A stretch of DNA of 54,167 nucleotides. It comes from DATIYW01 sp035517415 (GTDB lineage Bacteria; Acidobacteriota; Thermoanaerobaculia; Thermoanaerobaculales; Thermoanaerobaculaceae). The notes beneath the pieces were generated by a model. It did no database searches and was not told the DNA's origin. It saw nothing but the letters and a program-made list of their open reading frames with translations. Positions 1 to 9,135 of this stretch are shown one piece after another; the first letter of the stretch is position 1; the number at the start of each line of letters is the position of its first letter. The position numbers and the translations under genes are program-made. The stretch is from assembly GCA_035517415.1 (NCBI GenBank), contig DATIYW010000205.1:1-54167 (forward strand). Reading direction: 5' to 3'.

Positions 1-1
1 G

Positions 2-1258
<1,257 letters not shown>

Positions 1259-1327
1259 CGCTCCGCGGTCCCGGCGGGTGGAATTCCGCGCCCCGGGCCG
1301 GCGTCTTCCACACCAGCGGAAGCACGC

Positions 1328-2077
1328 GTGCCGAAGGTCGCCCTGTTCGTGCCGTGCTATGTCGACCAGTTCTACCCCCGGGTCGGGCTGGCGACGTTGC
1401 GCGTGCTGCGCAAGCTCGGCCTCGACGTCGAGTTCCCCGCCGCGCAGACGTGCTGCGGGCAGCCGATGGCGAATTCGGGCTGCGCCGCGGACGCGCGCCC
1501 GCTCGCCGAGCGCTTCCTGGCGATCTTCGGCGGCTACGACCATGTGGTCGCGCCGTCGGGGAGCTGCGTGTCGATGGTGCGCAACCACTACGGGCAGTGG
1601 CTCGAGGGCAAAGCGGGTTTCGACCACCTGCGCACCAGCACGTTCGAGCTCTGCGAGTACCTCGTCGACGTCGCCAAGGTGGCTCGGGTCGACGGCGAGT
1701 TCCGCCGCAAGGTCGGGCTGCACATGAGCTGCCACGGCCTGCGCGAGCTGCGCCTGGCGCGCTCCTCGGAGACGATGGTCGCCCCGTTCGACAAGGTCCG
1801 CCGCCTCCTCGCCCAGCTGCGCGGCATCGAGCTGGTCGAGCTGTCGCGCCCCGACGAGTGCTGCGGCTTCGGCGGCACCTTCGCGGTCAACGAGGCGGCG
1901 ATCTCGAGCCTGATGGGGCGCGACCGCATCGCCGACCACGAGCGCGCCGGCGCGGAGGTGATCGCCGGCTTCGACGTGTCGTGCCTGATGCACCTCGAGG
2001 GGCTGCTCCGCCGCGCCGGCAAGCCGCTCCAGGTGATGCACGTCGCCGAGATCCTCGAGCCGGCGAGGCTGTCGTGA
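1328..2077 (+). CDS. lutA: lactate utilization protein A (Fe-S oxidoreductase subunit)
   Basis: LutA/YkgE-type subunit of the LutABC complex, which oxidises L-lactate to pyruvate in the cytoplasm. The 249-residue protein has the two cysteine-rich CCG motifs of the family: TCCGQPM near residue 41 and DECCGFGGTF near residue 176, plus SCHG in between. The start is GTG, giving the usual MPKVALFVPCYVDQFYP opening; the upstream Shine-Dalgarno sequence (GCGGAAGC) is poor. The stop overlaps the lutB GTG (GTGA), so the two are translationally coupled. The order lutA-lutB-lutC is the canonical operon order. The family also includes glycolate oxidase GlcF-like and heterodisulfide-reductase-like proteins, but the neighbours favour LutA. 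Confidence 0.94.
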   Translation: MPKVALFVPCYVDQFYPRVGLATLRVLRKLGLDVEFPAAQTCCGQPMANSGCAADARPLAERFLAIFGGYDHVVAPSGSCVSMVRNHYGQWLEGKAGFDHLRTSTFELCEYLVDVAKVARVDGEFRRKVGLHMSCHGLRELRLARSSETMVAPFDKVRRLLAQLRGIELVELSRPDECCGFGGTFAVNEAAISSLMGRDRIADHERAGAEVIAGFDVSCLMHLEGLLRRAGKPLQVMHVAEILEPARLS

Positions 2078-3438
2078 GCGGCCACGCGGCGAGCGCGGCG
2101 CGGTTCGCCGCCGACGAGGAGCGCGCACACTGGCACGACCAGGCGCTGTGGGCGGTGCGGGCCAAGCGCGACGCGCAGGCGGCGGCGATCCCGGAGTGGG
2201 AGGAGCTGCGCGAGACCGCCGCCGCGATCAAGGCGCACACGCTCTCGCGCCTCGCCGACTACCTCGAGGAGTTCGAGCGCAACGCCCGCGCCAACGGCGT
2301 CGAGGTGCACTGGGCACGCGACGGCGAGGAGCACAACGCGATCGTGCATCGCATCCTCGCCGACCGCGGCGTGACCCGCCTGGTCAAGTCGAAGTCGATG
2401 CTCACCGAGGAGTGCCACCTCAACCCGTACCTGATCGAGCGCGGCATCGAGGTCGTCGACACCGACCTCGGCGAGCGCATCGTCCAGCTCGCCGGCCTCC
2501 CGCCCAGCCACATCGTGATGCCGGCGATCCACATGAAGCGCGAGGAGATCGGCGCGCTCTTCCACGACAAGATCGGCACGGAGGAGGGGGCCTCGGATCC
2601 GGCCTACCTCGCCGAGGCGGCGCGCGGCCACCTCCGCGCCAAGTTCATGGCCGCGCAGGCGGGCCTCACCGGAGTCAACTTCGCGGTCGCCGAGAGCGGC
2701 GGCGTGGTGGTCTGCACCAACGAGGGCAACGCCGACATGGGCACCAGCCTGCCGCCGATCCACATCGCCTGCATGGGGGTGGAGAAGCTGGTGCCGCGCT
2801 CGCGCGACCTCGGCGTGTTCCTCCGCCTGCTCGCCCGCAGCGCCACCGGCCAGCCGGTCACCAGCTACACCACCCACTTCCACGGGCCGATCCGCGGCGG
2901 CGAGCTGCACTTCGTGATCGTCGACAACGGCCGCAGCGCGATATTGGGCCAGGAGACGTTCCGCCGCTCGCTGTCCTGCATCCGCTGCGGCGCCTGCATG
3001 AACACCTGCCCGGTGTTCCGTCGCTCCGGCGGCTACAGCTACGGCTACACCGTGCCCGGGCCGATCGGCTCGCTGCTCGCGCCGCAGCGCGACCCGAGGG
3101 CGTACGGCAGCCTGCCGTTCGCATCGAGCCTGTGCGGCTCCTGCTCGGACGTCTGCCCGGTCAAGATCGACCTCCACCACGAGCTCTACATGTTCCGCCA
3201 GGAGCTGGTCGCCAGGCGGGTGGTGCCGTGGCGCAAGCGGTTCGCGATGAAGGTCACCGGCCTGGTGCTCGGGCGGAGCTGGAGCTACCGGCTCGCCGGG
3301 AAGCTGATGCGCGCGGTGGTGCCGCGCCTGCCCCGCTTCCTCGTCTATGGCCCGTGGAACCCCTGGGGCCGGGCGCGCGAGCTGCCGCCGATGCCGCGCA
3401 AGAGCTTCCGCGATCTCCTCCGCGAGGAGCCGTCGTGA
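2074..3438 (+). CDS. lutB: lactate utilization protein B (ferredoxin-like Fe-S subunit)
   Basis: Iron-sulfur subunit of the LutABC L-lactate dehydrogenase complex, 454 residues. The N-terminal two thirds form the LUD domain, also found in LutC; the C-terminal part carries a dicluster ferredoxin signature with CIRCGACMNTCP (Cys 302, 305, 308, 312) and CGSCSDVCP (Cys 354, 357, 361), expected to bind 4Fe-4S clusters. The start chosen is the GTG at 2074, which overlaps the lutA stop as GTGA; the open frame extends further upstream but only as a shadow of lutA. The stop again overlaps the next start (GTGA), so all three subunits are coupled. Length and motif order match LutB/YkgF. Confidence 0.94.
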   Translation: MSGHAASAARFAADEERAHWHDQALWAVRAKRDAQAAAIPEWEELRETAAAIKAHTLSRLADYLEEFERNARANGVEVHWARDGEEHNAIVHRILADRGVTRLVKSKSMLTEECHLNPYLIERGIEVVDTDLGERIVQLAGLPPSHIVMPAIHMKREEIGALFHDKIGTEEGASDPAYLAEAARGHLRAKFMAAQAGLTGVNFAVAESGGVVVCTNEGNADMGTSLPPIHIACMGVEKLVPRSRDLGVFLRLLARSATGQPVTSYTTHFHGPIRGGELHFVIVDNGRSAILGQETFRRSLSCIRCGACMNTCPVFRRSGGYSYGYTVPGPIGSLLAPQRDPRAYGSLPFASSLCGSCSDVCPVKIDLHHELYMFRQELVARRVVPWRKRFAMKVTGLVLGRSWSYRLAGKLMRAVVPRLPRFLVYGPWNPWGRARELPPMPRKSFRDLLREEPS

Positions 3439-4025
3439 GCAGCCGCGACGCCATCCTCGCCGCGCTGCGCAAGGCGGCGCCGCCGCCCTCGCCGCTGCCC
3501 GAGCCGCCCGCCGGGATCGTCTACCCCGACCCGGTCGCGCAGTTCGCCGCGATGGTCGCGGCGGTGGGCGGCGCGTGCATCCGCGTGCCCGACCTCGGCG
3601 CGCTCAACGTCGAGCTGACCAAGCTCCCCGCCTACGCGAGGGCGCGCAGGACGGTCTCGCTGGTCGCCGGCGCGGGCAGCTCGAACCTCGACCTCGCCGC
3701 GCTCGGCGACCCCCACGAGCTCGAAGGCCTCGACGTCGCGGTCGTTCCCGGCGAGCTCGGCGTCGCCGAGAACGCCGCAGTGTGGGTCCCGGGCAGCAGC
3801 CTCGGGCCGCACCGCGCGGTGTTCGTCATCGCCGAGCACCTCGTCCTGGTGGTCCGGGCCGACCGCATCGTCCACACCATGCACCAGGCGTACGAGCGGA
3901 TCCGCTTCGAGCGCCCCGGCTTCGGCGTCTTCCTCTGCGGCCCGTCGAAGACCGCCGACATCGAGCAGGCGCTGGTGATCGGCGCCCACGGCCCGCGCAG
4001 CTGCACCGTCTTCGTCCTCGGCTGA
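3435..4025 (+). CDS. lutC: lactate utilization protein C (LUD domain)
   Basis: Third subunit of the LutABC lactate-oxidation complex, 196 residues, a single LUD domain without cysteine clusters. Recognisable segments are VVPGELGVAENAAVWV, HLVLVVRADRIVHTMHQAYERI and GFGVFLCGPSKTADIEQALVIGAHGPRSCTVFVL in pieces, with the GPSKTADIE and HGPRS motifs typical of LutC/YkgG. The start is the GTG at 3435, inside the lutB stop (GTGA), which fixes the reading frame and makes it the last coupled gene of the operon. No regulatory gene such as lutR is seen next to the operon. It is transcribed away from the M28 peptidase, with which it may share a transcript. Confidence 0.93.
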   Translation: MSSRDAILAALRKAAPPPSPLPEPPAGIVYPDPVAQFAAMVAAVGGACIRVPDLGALNVELTKLPAYARARRTVSLVAGAGSSNLDLAALGDPHELEGLDVAVVPGELGVAENAAVWVPGSSLGPHRAVFVIAEHLVLVVRADRIVHTMHQAYERIRFERPGFGVFLCGPSKTADIEQALVIGAHGPRSCTVFVLG

Positions 4026-4118
4026 GCCCGGCACCTCGCGGCCACGGTCGCGGTATCATCCCGGGATCGATCCGTCCACCAGTCTTGCGACCAGGCGAAC
4101 GCGCCGGGAGGGGCACGA

Positions 4119-4673
4119 GTGGCGACCGCGCTTGTCTTGATCGACATCCAGAACGACTACTTCCACGGCGGCCGGATGGAGCTCGAGGGGAGCGAGGAGG
4201 CGAGCGCCAAGGCGCGCGCCGCGCTCGAGCTGTTCCGGTCGCGCAAGATGCCCGTGATCCACGTCAACCACCTCTCGCTCCGCCCCGGCGCGACGTTCTT
4301 CCTGCCCGGCACCGAGGGCCTGGAGCCGCACGAGAGCGTCACGCCGCGGCCCGACGAGCCGGTGGTGGTCAAGCACTACCCGAACTCGTTCCGCGAGACG
4401 CGGCTGCGCGACATCCTGAGCGAGATCGGCGCCCAGCGCGTGGTGATCGCGGGCATGATGACGCACATGTGCGTCGACGCCACGACCCGCGCCGCGCTCG
4501 ACCTCGGCTTCGACTGCACCGTCCTGCACGACGCGTGCGCCACCCGCTCGCTCGCGTTCGGCAGCCGCGTCGTCGCCGCCCAGGACGTCCAGGCCGCGTT
4601 CCTCGCCGCGCTCGGCGCCGCGACCGCGAACGTGGTCGGCACCGACGAGCTCCGCCGCCTCGCCGGCGCCTGA
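4119..4673 (+). CDS. isochorismatase-family cysteine hydrolase
   Basis: Cytosolic hydrolase of the isochorismatase/nicotinamidase superfamily, 184 residues, about the normal length. The catalytic triad is visible: Asp9 in VLIDIQNDYF, Lys85 in VVVKHYPNSF and Cys118 in MMTHMCVDATTRAA. The nucleophile motif MTHMCVDAT and the cis-peptide position (GMM) are characteristic. The substrate cannot be told from sequence; relatives cleave nicotinamide, N-carbamoyl amides or isochorismate. The GTG start at 4119 follows a GGGAGGGG ribosome-binding site at about 9 bases, and a TATCAT -10-like box lies about 65 bases upstream. It is followed by a GlcG-type gene with its own RBS. Confidence 0.9.
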   Translation: MATALVLIDIQNDYFHGGRMELEGSEEASAKARAALELFRSRKMPVIHVNHLSLRPGATFFLPGTEGLEPHESVTPRPDEPVVVKHYPNSFRETRLRDILSEIGAQRVVIAGMMTHMCVDATTRAALDLGFDCTVLHDACATRSLAFGSRVVAAQDVQAAFLAALGAATANVVGTDELRRLAGA

Positions 4674-4745
4674 GGCGCCCCGGCGGCGGTACCATCGCCG
4701 GTGGAACGTCCGCGGCCGGAGTCGGTGCCGCGCGGAGGTGGAGGG

Positions 4746-5162
4746 ATGGTCAACGGCTACGGTGCTCCGATCGGCGTCGAGGCCGCGCGCAGGCTGGCCG
4801 CGGCGGCGCTCGCCGAGGGCAGGAAGAACGGCTGGACGGTGGCCGCCGCGATCGTCGATCCGGGCGGCGCGCTGGTCTACTTCGAGCGCATGGACGGCAC
4901 CCAGGCGGGCAGCTCGCACGTCGCGGTGGAGAAAGCGTGCTCGGCGGTCGCCTTCAAGCGCCCGACCAAGGCGTTCGAGGACGCGCTCGCCGGCGGCCGC
5001 CTGGCGATCCTCGGCATGCCGGGCGCGGTGCCGCTGGAGGGCGGCATCCCGCTCGTCGTCGCGGGCGAGGTGGTGGGCGCGATCGGCGTCAGCGGCGCCA
5101 CCTCGCAGCAGGATGGGGTGTGCGCCAAGGCCGGCGCCGACGCGCTCGGCCAGCACGCCTGA
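4746..5162 (+). CDS. GlcG/HbpS-family protein (DUF336)
   Basis: Small protein of 138 residues belonging to the GlcG/HbpS family, whose members bind haem or small cofactors and often sit next to oxidoreductase or glycolate/lactate genes. Family features: the N-terminal helix with EAARRLAAAALAEG, then AAAIVDPGGALVYFERMDGTQAGS, ACSAVAFKRPTKAFE and the glycine-rich GGIPLVVAGEVVGAIGVSGATSQQDGVCAKAG. The ATG at 4746 is chosen over an in-frame upstream codon because a strong GGAGG/GGAGGG Shine-Dalgarno lies directly before it. A TACCAT -10-like element lies about 52 bases upstream. Its position after lutABC and the cysteine hydrolase recalls GlcG beside glycolate oxidase genes, but no function is proven. 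The next gene is convergent, 33 bases away. Confidence 0.88.
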   Translation: MVNGYGAPIGVEAARRLAAAALAEGRKNGWTVAAAIVDPGGALVYFERMDGTQAGSSHVAVEKACSAVAFKRPTKAFEDALAGGRLAILGMPGAVPLEGGIPLVVAGEVVGAIGVSGATSQQDGVCAKAGADALGQHA

Positions 5163-5195
5163 GGGCGCCGGCCGAGACCGCGAGGACGGCCCGGC

Positions 5196-6509
5196 TCACC
5201 CGTGCGGCGCCCGCTCGACGTCCGTCCCGGGCGGCTCGCGCAGCGTGACCTCGAAGAGGCTGCCGCCGCCCTCGCGCGCCCGGCACGCGGCGTCGCCGCC
5301 GTACGCCTGCGCGATCCGCCGCACCAGGTAGAGGCCGAGGCCGACCCCGCCGTCCTCGCCCTCGGCGTGCCCGGCGCGGCGGTAGAACGGCTCGAAGATG
5401 CGCTCCCGCTCCGCCTCGGGCACGCCGGGCCCGCGGTCGGCGACCCACAGGCGGACCGTGCGCGGCTCCCCGGGACGGACCGCGGCGCCCGCCTCGACCG
5501 GACCGCCGCCGTGGCGGCGGGCGTTCTCCAGCAGGTTGCGGACGAGCACGCGGAGCAGCCGCGCGTCGGCGTGCATCGGCGCGGGCTCGACGGCCGCGGA
5601 CGCGCCGACCCGCGCCGCCTCCTCCGCGAGCAGCGCCCCGACGTCGACCGCCTCGGCGGCGCGCGGCGGCGCCTGCAGCTCGAGCCGCCCGGCGAGCAGC
5701 AGCTCCTCGACCAGCGCATCGAGCTCCGCGACCTCGGCCACCGCGTCGTCGAGGCGCCGTCGCCCGCCGGCCGGGTCCTCGCGCGCCAGCTCGAGCGCGA
5801 CGCGCAGGCGGGCGAGCGGCGAGCGCAGCTCGTGCGAGGCGGAGGCGAGCACGCGGCGCTGCGCCTCCACCAATCGCTGCAGGCGCTCGGCGGTGAGGTT
5901 GAAGCTGCGGGCGAGGCTGGTCAGCTCGTCGTCGCCGGCGACCTCGACCCGCGCGCCGAGGTCGCCCTCGCCGAGGCGGCGCACGCTCGTCTCGAGGGTC
6001 TCGACGCGCCGGGTGACGAGGCGCGCCACCGGGTAGCTGGCGAGCGCGAGCAGCGCGGCGAGGCCGAGCACGGCGGCGAGGAAGCCGAGCGGGCGCGGCA
6101 GGCGCCGCGGCTGGAGGACGATCACCCGGCCGTCGGCGAGCGGCACCGCCAGCGCCGCGCCCAACTCCGACGCCAGCCAGTGCGAGTCGACCGCGCCCGG
6201 CTGCGGCCGCGGCAGGTCGGCGAGCGTGAACGCGAGCCGCCGCCCGTCGCGGCTCCACACCGCAGCGAAGACCGGCCACGGCCGCCGCGCCATCGTCCGC
6301 TCCAGCGCCGCCTGGAGGTCGGCGTCGGTCCCGCTCGCCGGCGGGAGGTGGCGGTCGATCGCGGCGGCGACCGCCTCGAGGTGCCCGCGCAGGTGCGAGC
6401 GCACCAGGTCGAAGAGCAGGAAGTGGCTCGCCAGCGCCGAGAGCAGCAGCGCGACCAGCACGAAGGCGAGCAGCACGGCGAAGACGCGGTGGAAGAGGCG
6501 GTGCGTCAC
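5196..6509 (-). CDS. sensor histidine kinase, CpxA-like
   Basis: Membrane sensor kinase of 437 residues. Two transmembrane helices (about 9-34 and 142-162) flank a periplasmic sensor domain of about 105 residues; then HAMP (about 163-215), the H box ASASHELRSPLARLR with phospho-acceptor His226, the N box RNLLENARRH (Asn329), G1 WVADRGPGVP, F box IFEPFYRRA and G2 GGVGLGLYLVRRI. The architecture and gene order match CpxA. The GTG start overlaps the stop of the response-regulator gene (GTGA), which decides the start and shows coupling. It is expected to sense envelope stress and phosphorylate its partner. It is the last gene of the operon and convergent with the GlcG-type gene. Confidence 0.92.
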   Translation of the reverse strand: MTHRLFHRVFAVLLAFVLVALLLSALASHFLLFDLVRSHLRGHLEAVAAAIDRHLPPASGTDADLQAALERTMARRPWPVFAAVWSRDGRRLAFTLADLPRPQPGAVDSHWLASELGAALAVPLADGRVIVLQPRRLPRPLGFLAAVLGLAALLALASYPVARLVTRRVETLETSVRRLGEGDLGARVEVAGDDELTSLARSFNLTAERLQRLVEAQRRVLASASHELRSPLARLRVALELAREDPAGGRRRLDDAVAEVAELDALVEELLLAGRLELQAPPRAAEAVDVGALLAEEAARVGASAAVEPAPMHADARLLRVLVRNLLENARRHGGGPVEAGAAVRPGEPRTVRLWVADRGPGVPEAERERIFEPFYRRAGHAEGEDGGVGLGLYLVRRIAQAYGGDAACRAREGGGSLFEVTLREPPGTDVERAPHG

Positions 6510-7234
6510 GGCTCGGAGTCCTCGGGGAGCCGGGCGAACTGGTAGCCCGCGCCGCGCACCGTCAGCAGCCGCCGCGGGTGTCTGGGGTCGTCCTCGATCG
6601 CGGCGCGGATGCGCGAGACGTGCACGTCGATGCTGCGGTCGAACGACTCGTACGCCTCGTGCTTGAGCCGCTCGAGGATGGCGTCGCGCGACATCACGCG
6701 CCCGGCGTTGCGGGCGAGCAGCAGGAGGATGTCGAACTGGTAGCCGGTGAGCGGCACCGGCTCGCCGTCGCGGCGCAGCTGCCGCGCCTCCGGGTCGATC
6801 TCCAGGCGCCCGAAGCGGAGCGTCGGCGCGGGCCCCGCGATCCCGCCCGCGCGCCGCCGCGTGATCGCCCGCAGCCGCGCGAGCAGCTCGCGGGGGTCGA
6901 ACGGCTTGGGCAGGTAGTCGTCGGCGCCGAGCTCGAGGCCGACCACGCGGTCCTCCGGGTCGCCGCGGGCGGTGAGCATGAGCACCGGCACGTCGGAGGC
7001 GGCGCGCACCCGGCGGCAGACCTCGAAGCCGTCGAGGTCGGGAAGCATGACATCGAGCACCACCGCGTCGTAGCGCTCCCGCGCGAGCGCGGCGAGGCCT
7101 CGCCGGGCGTCGGGAGCGACCTCGGCCGCCACGCCCCTCGGCCGCAGGTACTCGACCAGCATCGCGGCCAGCTTGCGGTCGTCGTCGATGATCAGCACGC
7201 GCTCGCCCACGTCGCCCCCGGCGCCTCGCCGCAT
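6506..7234 (-). CDS. OmpR-family response regulator, CpxR-like
   Basis: DNA-binding response regulator of 242 residues. The receiver domain has the acidic pocket IIDDDR, phospho-acceptor Asp61 in VVLDVMLPD, Thr88 and Lys110 in LPKPFDP; the C-terminal winged helix ends in SIDVHVSRIRAAIEDDP and LLTVRGAGYQF. Among OmpR-type regulators, the KPFDPRELLARLRAI and SFDRSIDVHVSRIR segments are like CpxR. The ATG at 7234 is listed, but the GTG at 7210 gives a start (MGERVLIIDDD) closer to the family and has a GGGGGCG just upstream. The operon, a GTAAA-N5-GTAAA site upstream of it and a CpxP-like first gene all support a Cpx role. Confidence 0.93.
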   Translation of the reverse strand: MRRGAGGDVGERVLIIDDDRKLAAMLVEYLRPRGVAAEVAPDARRGLAALARERYDAVVLDVMLPDLDGFEVCRRVRAASDVPVLMLTARGDPEDRVVGLELGADDYLPKPFDPRELLARLRAITRRRAGGIAGPAPTLRFGRLEIDPEARQLRRDGEPVPLTGYQFDILLLLARNAGRVMSRDAILERLKHEAYESFDRSIDVHVSRIRAAIEDDPRHPRRLLTVRGAGYQFARLPEDSEP

Positions 7235-7240
7235 CGGCCC

Positions 7241-7271
7241 GGCGGCGGCGCGAGGGAGCCGCGCCGCCGCC
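7241..7271 (-). other. intercistronic GC hairpin between cpxP-like and cpxR-like genes
   Basis: A perfect 12-bp inverted repeat, GGCGGCGGCGCG and CGCGCCGCCGCC, separated by 7 bases, occupies most of the short gap between the CpxP-like stop and the ATG at 7234 of the regulator. There is no U-run, so it is not a classical terminator. It could protect the upstream message or reduce expression of the downstream genes; if translation starts at 7234 it lies only six bases from the start codon. Confidence 0.55.
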
Positions 7272-7288
7272 TGCCTCCGGTGGCGATG

Positions 7289-7795
7289 TTACTGGATGTG
7301 CTCGGCGTGCTGCTGGACGAGCGTGGCGAGCTGGGCGCGCTGCGCCGGGGTGAGGACGTTGGCGGCGTCGCCGAGCGCCTGGGCGAGGTCCTTGCTGCCC
7401 TGGTCGATCCGCGACACGACGTCGGCGCGGACCGCCTCGATCGCGGCGCGGTCCACGGTCGGGCCGGTGAGCGCGGCGAGCAGCTGCTGGTGGATTTGCC
7501 GGTGGGCCGCGGCCATCCCCTGGTGCTTGGCGAACTGCGCGTCGAGGATCGCCATCACCTGCTGCTGCTGCGCGTCCGAGGCGCCGATCTGCTTGAGCGC
7601 CTTGCCGACGCGGAACTCGATGAAGTCGTGTGCCATCGCGGCGTGGCCGCCGCGGCAGAACGCCATCATCGGGGCGACGCCCGCCGCGTGCGCCATGCCG
7701 AGCGCGCCTCCCACCACCACCACGGCGGCGAGGCCGAGCAGTGCCGGCTTGACCCATCGGCGTGCGGGTCGGTTGGGGGTTTCGAGTGTGTCCAT
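7289..7795 (-). CDS. Spy/CpxP-like periplasmic LTXXQ protein
   Basis: Small exported protein of 168 residues with one N-terminal membrane segment or signal anchor (PALLGLAAVVVVGGALGMAHA) and a helical, Gln-rich periplasmic part. It carries the family's LTXXQ motif as LTPAQRAQL near the C-terminus and a related, diverged repeat around IGASDAQQQQVMAIL. Spy and CpxP are periplasmic chaperones or repressors of the Cpx kinase; related proteins bind zinc or copper. The ATG at 7795 (MDTLETPNRP) is preferred to the longer open frame because AAAGGAGC lies just upstream. It is the first gene of a three-gene operon with a CpxR-like regulator and kinase, and a CpxR box lies about 80 bases upstream. Confidence 0.85.
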   Translation of the reverse strand: MDTLETPNRPARRWVKPALLGLAAVVVVGGALGMAHAAGVAPMMAFCRGGHAAMAHDFIEFRVGKALKQIGASDAQQQQVMAILDAQFAKHQGMAAAHRQIHQQLLAALTGPTVDRAAIEAVRADVVSRIDQGSKDLAQALGDAANVLTPAQRAQLATLVQQHAEHIQ

Positions 7796-7874
7796 CGTCG
7801 TGCTCCTTTCGGGCGCGGTCCCCCGCGCACGCCGGCATGCTCGGCCCCGCGTGTTGCCCGCGAATGTCGGCCGG

Positions 7875-7889
7875 GTAAAGGAATGTAAA
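7875..7889 (-). promoter_or_regulatory. CpxR box (GTAAA-N5-GTAAA)
   Basis: Two exact GTAAA pentamers separated by five bases match the published CpxR consensus GTAAA-N(4-8)-GTAAA. The site is 80 bases upstream of the CpxP-like start and ahead of an operon encoding a CpxR-like regulator, which makes autoregulation likely. Two AT-rich pentamers in this register are very unlikely by chance in DNA this GC-rich. Confidence 0.8.
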
Positions 7890-7988
7890 GCCGGCGCCGG
7901 CGGCAGGTCCCTCCGAGCGGACGTCGCCGTCGTGCCCCCGGCTCGCACCCGAGCGCGGTCGCCGAGCCCGGCGCGACGCCTGGCTCGC

Positions 7989-8843
7989 TCAGCGCAGCGC
8001 GGGCAAACCGGTGAGCACGGAGGCGAGGATCGCGGCGAGCGTCGCGAGGAGGCACGCGAACGCGGCGATCACGTGTCCCGGTCCCTCCTCCTTCCACGGG
8101 TCGAGGAGCACCGACGCGGCGTAGCCGCCGAGGAAGCCGCCGAGGTGCGCCCAGTTGTCCACCCCGGGCATGACGAACCCGAACAGGCCGAGCACGAGCG
8201 CGTAGCCGAGCGCCTGGCGGCCGACCGCGGAGGACCCACGTCGGCGGCTGAAGTGGACGATCGCGCCGAGCAGGCCGAAGATCGCCGCCGAGGCCCCGAT
8301 CGTGAAGCGCGCGCCGGCGAGGAAGCGCGGCAGGAAGAACAGGTAGCGCCCCGCAAGCGAGCTCAGCAGGAAGCCGCTCGCGCCGGCGGCGGTGTAAATC
8401 ACGACCATCCGCGCGGCGCCGTACGCCTCGGCGGCGGCGGGTGCGAGCTGGCGCACCCAGAGGAGGTTGAACACGATGTGGAGCAGACCGCCGTGCAGCC
8501 AGCCGGCCGACAGCACCGTCCACCACCGCCCGAGCCCGAACACCGGGATCGCGCCGCTGGCGCCGAGCGTGAACAGCGCGTGGGCGCTCGGCGAGAGGAT
8601 CGAGAGCCCCACGCCTCCGCCGATCGCGCCCGGGTCGAGCAGCAGGGAGACGACGTAGAGCGCGACGCAGGCGCCGCTCATCACCGCGGTGAAGCCGAAG
8701 TCCTGGCCGGCGCGGACCAGCTTGAGGAACCCGAACATTCCCGGGCGGATCCGCCCGCAGTGCGGACAGCGCTTCTCGTTCACCCCGACCAGCCTGCCGC
8801 ACGAGGGGCAGACCACCGCGCCGCGCCGCTGCCTTCCGAGCAT
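7989..8843 (-). CDS. rhomboid family intramembrane serine protease with N-terminal zinc ribbon
   Basis: Integral-membrane serine protease of 284 residues. A treble-clef-like zinc ribbon opens the protein (CPSCG at 12-16, CPHCG at 26-30), followed by six or more transmembrane helices. Rhomboid hallmarks: WLHGGLLHIVFN (His122 and Asn126 of the oxyanion region), the nucleophile Ser185 in GASAAIFGLLGA and the catalytic His233 in NWAHLGGFLGG. The Gly after the Ser is Ala here (GASA rather than GASG). Start: an ATG at 8852 is also in frame, but a CATAAT box lies seven bases before the ATG at 8843, suggesting a leaderless start there. The zinc-ribbon architecture is common in Acidobacteriota and Verrucomicrobiota. 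Substrate unknown. Confidence 0.92.
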   Translation of the reverse strand: MLGRQRRGAVVCPSCGRLVGVNEKRCPHCGRIRPGMFGFLKLVRAGQDFGFTAVMSGACVALYVVSLLLDPGAIGGGVGLSILSPSAHALFTLGASGAIPVFGLGRWWTVLSAGWLHGGLLHIVFNLLWVRQLAPAAAEAYGAARMVVIYTAAGASGFLLSSLAGRYLFFLPRFLAGARFTIGASAAIFGLLGAIVHFSRRRGSSAVGRQALGYALVLGLFGFVMPGVDNWAHLGGFLGGYAASVLLDPWKEEGPGHVIAAFACLLATLAAILASVLTGLPALR

Positions 8844-8932
8844 GCCGTGCATTATGCCCGAGCGCGCAGGCCACGCGCCTCGGACGCGGACGGCGGACGC
8901 GGTCGGCCGGCGCCGCGGCGGGCGGTCCCGTC

Positions 8933-9018
8933 TGGTGCCGGAGGAGGGAGTCGAACCCTCACGCCCTTGCGGACACGGGATTTTGAGTCCCGCGCGTCTG
9001 CCATTCCGCCACTCCGGC
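8933..9018 (-). tRNA. tRNA-Leu(CAA)
   Basis: An 86-base tRNA including an encoded CCA. The acceptor stem is GCCGGAG paired with CTCCGGC, and the discriminator base is A. The anticodon stem CGGGA/TCCCG closes the loop CTCAAAA, giving anticodon CAA, which reads UUG. A long variable arm (GTCCGCAAGGGC region) and the T-loop GGTTCGACTCC fit a class-II leucine tRNA. UUG is rare in this GC-rich coding sequence. It lies between the rhomboid gene (same strand) and the AAA+ gene (opposite strand). Confidence 0.96.
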
Positions 9019-9101
9019 ACGTTGCGACGACCGAGGCGACGCCGCCGAAGTCTAGCAAGGACGCGGGGCGCCGCGTGCCCGGACGCCGGCCGGCCTCGCC
9101 T

Positions 9102-9129
9102 TTGCCGGGCCATCGCTTTGCGGTAGCCT
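9102..9129 (+). promoter_or_regulatory. sigma70-type promoter of the AAA+ gene, leaderless
   Basis: TTGCCG (9102-9107) and TAGCCT (9124-9129) are separated by 16 bases. The -10 box ends six bases before the ATG at 9136, so transcription should start at or next to the start codon. Confidence 0.5.
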
Positions 9130-9135
9130 TGCGCC

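Noticed and set aside
5196..7838. Single 880-codon open frame spanning the kinase and regulator region on the minus strand
   Set aside because: Only its last 437 codons are the kinase; the rest is the shadow of the CpxR-like and CpxP-like genes in another frame. High GC leaves few stop codons.
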